Program-made: the position numbers and the translations under genes
Part shown: positions 61,077 to 64,000 of the stretch, in pieces
How positions within the stretch are numbered: position 1 is the first letter of the stretch
How the letters are laid out: every line of letters begins with the position of its first letter
The notes under the pieces: model-generated
What the model was told of the DNA's origin: nothing
The model's database searches: none
Seen by the model: the letters and a program-made list of their open reading frames with translations, nothing else
Origin: Micromonospora thermarum
Lineage (GTDB): Bacteria; Actinomycetota; Actinomycetes; Mycobacteriales; Micromonosporaceae
DNA length: 64,000 nucleotides
Direction: 5' to 3'
Assembly: GCF_012034245.1 (NCBI RefSeq)
Contig: NZ_JAATEO010000011.1
Coordinates: forward strand, 1 to 64,000

Positions 61077-62683
61077 GCCGGCGTCGGTTGGCGGGACGGC
61101 GGGGACGGCTCGGGGTGGTCCCGGGGCAGCCGGGCGCAGGCGAGCAGGCCGACCAGGAGGAAGCCGGCGGCGGAGAAGGCCGCGTACCGGGTGGCGTCGG
61201 AGAAGGCGGCCTTCGCCTCCTCCGCGATCGGCGCGGTACGCGGATCGGCGGCGAGGCCGCCGATCGCCGCGCCGGCGCTCTCCCGGACGGCGGCCACGAT
61301 CTGCTCGCGCTGGGCCGGGTCGACACCGGGCTGGTCGGCGAGCCGGTCGCCGAGGATCCCGCCCAGGCCGGCGAAGAGCACGGTGCCCAGCACCGCGATG
61401 CCGAGCGCCGACCCCACCTGCCGCGCGGTGCTCTGCACGCCCGAGCCCTGGCCGCTCTGCCGGACCGGCACCTCCCGCAGCGACACCCCGGTGAGCTGGG
61501 CGGTGGCCAGGCCGACCCCGACGCCGTAGAGGAACAGGAAGCCCAGCGGCGCCCACCAGGACGTGTCCGGGGCGACGACCGTACCGAGGCCGGCGATGCC
61601 GGCGAGTTCGGCGGCGACGCCGACCTGCACGACGCGGGCGGCGCCCCACCGCTGGACGAGTGGTGCGCCGAGACCGCTGGCCAGAAAGCTGCCGACGGCG
61701 AGGGGCAGCAGGGCGAGGCCGGTGTCGAACGCGCTGTAGCCGAGGACGTTCTGGTACCACAGCGGAAGGGCGAAGAGCAGGCCGAACTCGCCCAGGCTGA
61801 CGATCGCGGCGGCGACGACGGCGTTGCGGAACGAGCCGATCCGGAACAGCGACAGGTCGAGCAGGGCGGCCCGGCCGGACCGGCTGCGGCGGACCTGGTG
61901 GGCGACGAAGACGGCGAGGGTGACCAGGCCGACCAGCCCGGCCACCGGCACCGGCGAGATCGCGGCGGTCCAGTCCAGTCCGAACAGGCTGAACGGCTTC
62001 TCCCGCTCCCACCACCCGTAGGTGCGCCCCTCGATGAGCGCGAAGACGACGCCGGTCATGCCGACGACCGAGAGCAGGGCGCCGAGCCAGTCGAGCCCCC
62101 GCTCCGCGCGCTCGTCCCGGGACTCGCGTACCAGTGCGAGCGTGGCGGCCACGACCAGCGCGCCGACCGGCACGTTGATGCCGAACGCCCATCGCCAGGA
62201 CAGCTCCGTGGTGAGCCAGCCGCCGAGGAGTGGGCCCAGGGCGGCGGCGCCGCCGATGGTGGACCCCCAGATCGCGAACGCGATCCCCTTCTCCCGCCCG
62301 GTGAACGTGGCGTTCAACAGGGACAGCGAGGTCGGCAGGATCATGGCGCCGCCGAGCCCCTGGAGCACCCGCGCGCCGATCAGCGCCTCGCCGGACCCGG
62401 CCACCGCGGCGAGCACGCTGGCCGCGACGAAGACCACCACGCCGGCGACGAACGCCCGCCGCCGGCCGGCGCGGTCGGCGAATCGGCCGGCGACCAGCAG
62501 CAGGGCGGCGAAGACCAGGGTGTACGCCTCCTGGACCCACTGCGCGTCGGTGGCGGTGATGCCGAGGTCCCGGATGATCGCGGGTACGGCGACGTTGACG
62601 ATGGTGGCGTCGACGATGATCGTCGCGACTCCGAGGCTGATCGCGAGGAGCCCCCACCAGCGCGCGCGTCCCTGCACCGGCAT
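61058..62683 (-). CDS. MFS multidrug efflux pump, DHA2 (14-helix) type
   Basis: The 541-residue permease has about 14 membrane helices. Family motifs are present: DATIVNVAVPAIIRDL in helix 1, GRFADRAGRRR after helix 2, and the antiporter motif C-like GPLLGGWLTTELSWRWAFGIN near helix 5. Such pumps expel drugs, dyes or secondary metabolites in exchange for protons. GGAGGC precedes the ATG. A MarR regulator is divergent, and a perfect dyad lies between them. An extended loop near residues 440-475 is typical. Confidence 0.92.
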   Translation of the reverse strand: MPVQGRARWWGLLAISLGVATIIVDATIVNVAVPAIIRDLGITATDAQWVQEAYTLVFAALLLVAGRFADRAGRRRAFVAGVVVFVAASVLAAVAGSGEALIGARVLQGLGGAMILPTSLSLLNATFTGREKGIAFAIWGSTIGGAAALGPLLGGWLTTELSWRWAFGINVPVGALVVAATLALVRESRDERAERGLDWLGALLSVVGMTGVVFALIEGRTYGWWEREKPFSLFGLDWTAAISPVPVAGLVGLVTLAVFVAHQVRRSRSGRAALLDLSLFRIGSFRNAVVAAAIVSLGEFGLLFALPLWYQNVLGYSAFDTGLALLPLAVGSFLASGLGAPLVQRWGAARVVQVGVAAELAGIAGLGTVVAPDTSWWAPLGFLFLYGVGVGLATAQLTGVSLREVPVRQSGQGSGVQSTARQVGSALGIAVLGTVLFAGLGGILGDRLADQPGVDPAQREQIVAAVRESAGAAIGGLAADPRTAPIAEEAKAAFSDATRYAAFSAAGFLLVGLLACARLPRDHPEPSPPSRQPTPATTSGG

Positions 62684-62697
62684 GCCCGCCTCCGATC

Positions 62698-62712
62698 GCT
62701 AGATTGTCTAGC
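62698..62712. promoter_or_regulatory. MarR operator
   Basis: GCTAGATTGTCTAGC is a perfect dyad with 6-base arms around TTG. A related word, TGCTAGCTT, follows at 62722-62730 and includes the TAGCTT -10 of the regulator. It should control both divergent genes. Confidence 0.78.
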
Positions 62713-62736
62713 TACATGAGATGCTAGCTTTCACCG

Positions 62737-63264
62737 ATGGAACGCCCTCCGTCAACCACCGGCGGCTCGCGCCGCGGGCCGTACAGCGAGGCGCCGTCGA
62801 CGAGCGCCACCGCCCGGGCGTTGCGCGAGGTGATCCGGGCCGCCGGCGACACCCGCGGTGCCCTGGCCCGCCGTCTCGGCATCGGGGCGACGGACGCCGC
62901 CGCCATCGACCACCTGGTCTCCAGCCCGGACGTCCTCGGCCCGGCGGAACTGGGCAACCGGCTCGGGATCCGCTCGGCCTCGGCCACCACCCTGGTGGAC
63001 CGGCTCGTGCGGGCCGGCCACGTCGAGCGCGCACCGCACCCGCAGGACCGGCGCCGGCTGGCGCTCCAGGTCACCGACCAGGCGTACGACGAGGTGCTGG
63101 AGGCACTACGCCCGATGCTGGCCGGGATCGAACAGGCGGTCGCCCGGCTCACGCCGGAGCAGGCGGCGGCGACCACCGCGTTCCTGCGGGAGGTGGCGGC
63201 GGTGATGCGGGAGTACGTCGTTACCGCCCCGGGCGACCCGGGTGGGCGGTCGACGGCGGGCTGA
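62737..63264 (+). CDS. MarR-family regulator
   Basis: The 175-residue product has the winged helix of MarR (LGPAELGNRLGIRSASATTLVDRLVRAGHVERAPHPQDRRRLALQVTDQ, about 70-118) with the wing DRR motif, and flanking dimer helices. It probably represses the divergent MFS pump until a toxic ligand binds. TAGCTT is 6 bases before the ATG, inside the second dyad, so self-repression is likely. Confidence 0.9.
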   Translation: MERPPSTTGGSRRGPYSEAPSTSATARALREVIRAAGDTRGALARRLGIGATDAAAIDHLVSSPDVLGPAELGNRLGIRSASATTLVDRLVRAGHVERAPHPQDRRRLALQVTDQAYDEVLEALRPMLAGIEQAVARLTPEQAAATTAFLREVAAVMREYVVTAPGDPGGRSTAG

Positions 63265-63265
63265 G

Positions 63266-63835
63266 TCAGCGGGGCCCGAAGAGGCGGTGGATGACGGCTC
63301 GCGCCGCCGCCTGCGGATCGTCGCCCACGTCGGCGGGCAGGGCGCCGGCGTTCCAGAGCGTGGCGAAGCCGTGGACGATCGACCAGGCAGCCAACGCGTC
63401 GCCCCGGGCGTCGCCGGACGTACCGTGCCCGGGCGGAAGGTCGGCGACCGCCGCGTGCAGAGCGCCTCCCGACCGTTCGCGCGCGGCCACCACCTCCGGC
63501 GCCTCACGGCGGTAGAGGTCGGGGCGGAACATCACCTCGAAGTGGGCCCGGTGGCGGACGGCGAAGTCCACATAGGCCACCCCGGCCTCCAGCAGGCCGC
63601 CGTCGGCGCCGTGCAGCGCCTCGGCGAGCAGGTCGAAGCCCTCCACCGCGAGCGCCGTGAGCAGGCCGGCCTTGTCGCCGAAGTGGTGCGCGGGCGCCGC
63701 GTGCGACACGCCCGCCCGGCGGGCGAGGTCCCGAAGGCTCAGTGCCGCCGGCCCGGACTCCTCGATCACCTCGGCCGCGGCGGCGAGCAGGGCCCGGCGC
63801 AGATCGCCGTGGTGGTAGCTCCGGGTGCCAGTCAT
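63266..63835 (-). CDS. TetR-family regulator
   Basis: The 189-residue product has the TetR helix-turn-helix (LSLRDLARRAGVSHAAPAHHFGDKAGLLTAL, about residues 33-63) and a WHG-like C-terminal domain (HRAHFEVMFRPDLYRREAP). TAGGAT is 6 bases before the ATG, inside the first of two 19-base dyads that separate it from a divergent gene. It ends one base after the MarR stop on the other strand. Confidence 0.9.
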   Translation of the reverse strand: MTGTRSYHHGDLRRALLAAAAEVIEESGPAALSLRDLARRAGVSHAAPAHHFGDKAGLLTALAVEGFDLLAEALHGADGGLLEAGVAYVDFAVRHRAHFEVMFRPDLYRREAPEVVAARERSGGALHAAVADLPPGHGTSGDARGDALAAWSIVHGFATLWNAGALPADVGDDPQAAARAVIHRLFGPR

Positions 63836-63846
63836 GCGCCGATCCT

Positions 63847-63865
63847 ATCTTTCCATTGACAAGAT
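63847..63865. promoter_or_regulatory. TetR operator A
   Basis: ATCTTTCCATTGACAAGAT is a 19-base dyad with ATCTT/AAGAT ends. It overlaps the tetR -10 (TAGGAT on the minus strand) and a TTGACA that could be the -35 of the divergent gene. It shares its ends and size with operator B. Confidence 0.75.
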
Positions 63866-63880
63866 GGCGCCACCGGGGCA

Positions 63881-63899
63881 ATCTTGACGTCGACAAGAT
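63881..63899. promoter_or_regulatory. TetR operator B
   Basis: ATCTTGACGTCGACAAGAT has perfect 6-base ends (ATCTTG/CAAGAT) and repeats the spacing of operator A, 34 bases away centre to centre. It lies just upstream of the ribosome site of the divergent gene. Confidence 0.75.
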
Positions 63900-63916
63900 A
63901 GGTCGAGGAGGTCTCG

Positions 63917-64000
63917 TTGATTCCGCTGATCGCCCTGGTCGCCGGAGCCGCCGTGGCCCGACTGGCCGGTTTGGCCGGCGTGGCCGCGCTCGACGGGTGG
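63917..64000 (+). CDS. Start of a probable DoxX-like membrane protein (cut by window end)
   Basis: TTG 63917 follows GAGGAGG by 5 bases and opens a hydrophobic frame, IPLIALVAGAAVARLAGLAGVAALDGW, to the window end. That start resembles DoxX-family membrane proteins, but only 28 residues are visible. The divergent TetR and its dyads suggest it is the regulated target. Confidence 0.55.
   Translation, partial: MIPLIALVAGAAVARLAGLAGVAALDGW

Overview
The window is chromosomal DNA from a high-GC actinomycete. The gene set, the codon third positions that are nearly all G or C, and the many GTG starts fit the Micromonosporaceae (Micromonospora or Salinispora type). That placement is inferred from gene content and style; no 16S or other marker is present. 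I see no tRNA, rRNA, CRISPR array, insertion sequence or phage module. Most genes look like core metabolism or regulation, separated by short intergenic spaces that often hold hairpins. At many starts a TANNNT-like -10 box lies 6 to 8 bases before an ATG or GTG with no Shine-Dalgarno sequence, so leaderless transcripts appear to be common.

Layout. 0-5.4 kb: a frameshifted GntR regulator, an S66 peptidase, phosphoenolpyruvate carboxylase and a glycine-rich membrane protein. 5.4-16.9 kb: rmuC, two tandem giant secreted subtilases, a lipoprotein, ispH, and xseA/xseB. 17-24.3 kb: two paralogous LppX/LprG-like lipoproteins, a DUF4245 protein beside glpX, a YdcZ-type transporter, a TetR/epimerase divergent pair with clear operators, and a decayed BNR-repeat gene. 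24.3-34.9 kb: ferredoxin-NADP reductase, rhomboid protease, transglycosylase, PIN-PhoH protein, a divergent pair of unknown gene and helix-turn-helix regulator, otsB, a cis-prenyltransferase, a geranylgeranyl-reductase-like flavoprotein, and membrane proteins. 34.9-40.2 kb: GTP-dependent PEP carboxykinase, two tandem GtrA proteins, a PH-domain protein and birA.

40.2-57.9 kb holds a scattered acyl-CoA carboxylase locus: birA, the beta subunit (carboxyltransferase), the epsilon subunit, maf, and the alpha subunit (biotin carboxylase plus biotin carrier). In mycobacteria the corresponding genes lie close together. Here they are separated by an ECF sigma factor with a membrane partner, a ketopantoate reductase, an M50 protease, a Uma2 nuclease, a GH25 lysozyme, a Ser/Thr kinase, an orphan type VII secretion-like trio ending in a mycosin-like protease, and a vapBC toxin-antitoxin pair. 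The trio is the most unusual stretch. Base composition falls abruptly inside its second gene, near 50.56 kb, and stays low through the protease gene, as if the distal half was exchanged or acquired.

57.9-64 kb: an ArgP/LysG-LysE regulator-exporter pair, a GuaB1-type IMPDH/GMP reductase family enzyme, an MFS pump with a divergent MarR regulator, and a TetR regulator divergent from the start of a probable DoxX-like gene cut by the window end. Four divergent regulator pairs carry readable dyad operators. Intergenic palindromes of several kinds (at 1.7, 16.5, 33.9, 39.2 and 41.9 kb) look like dispersed hairpin elements.
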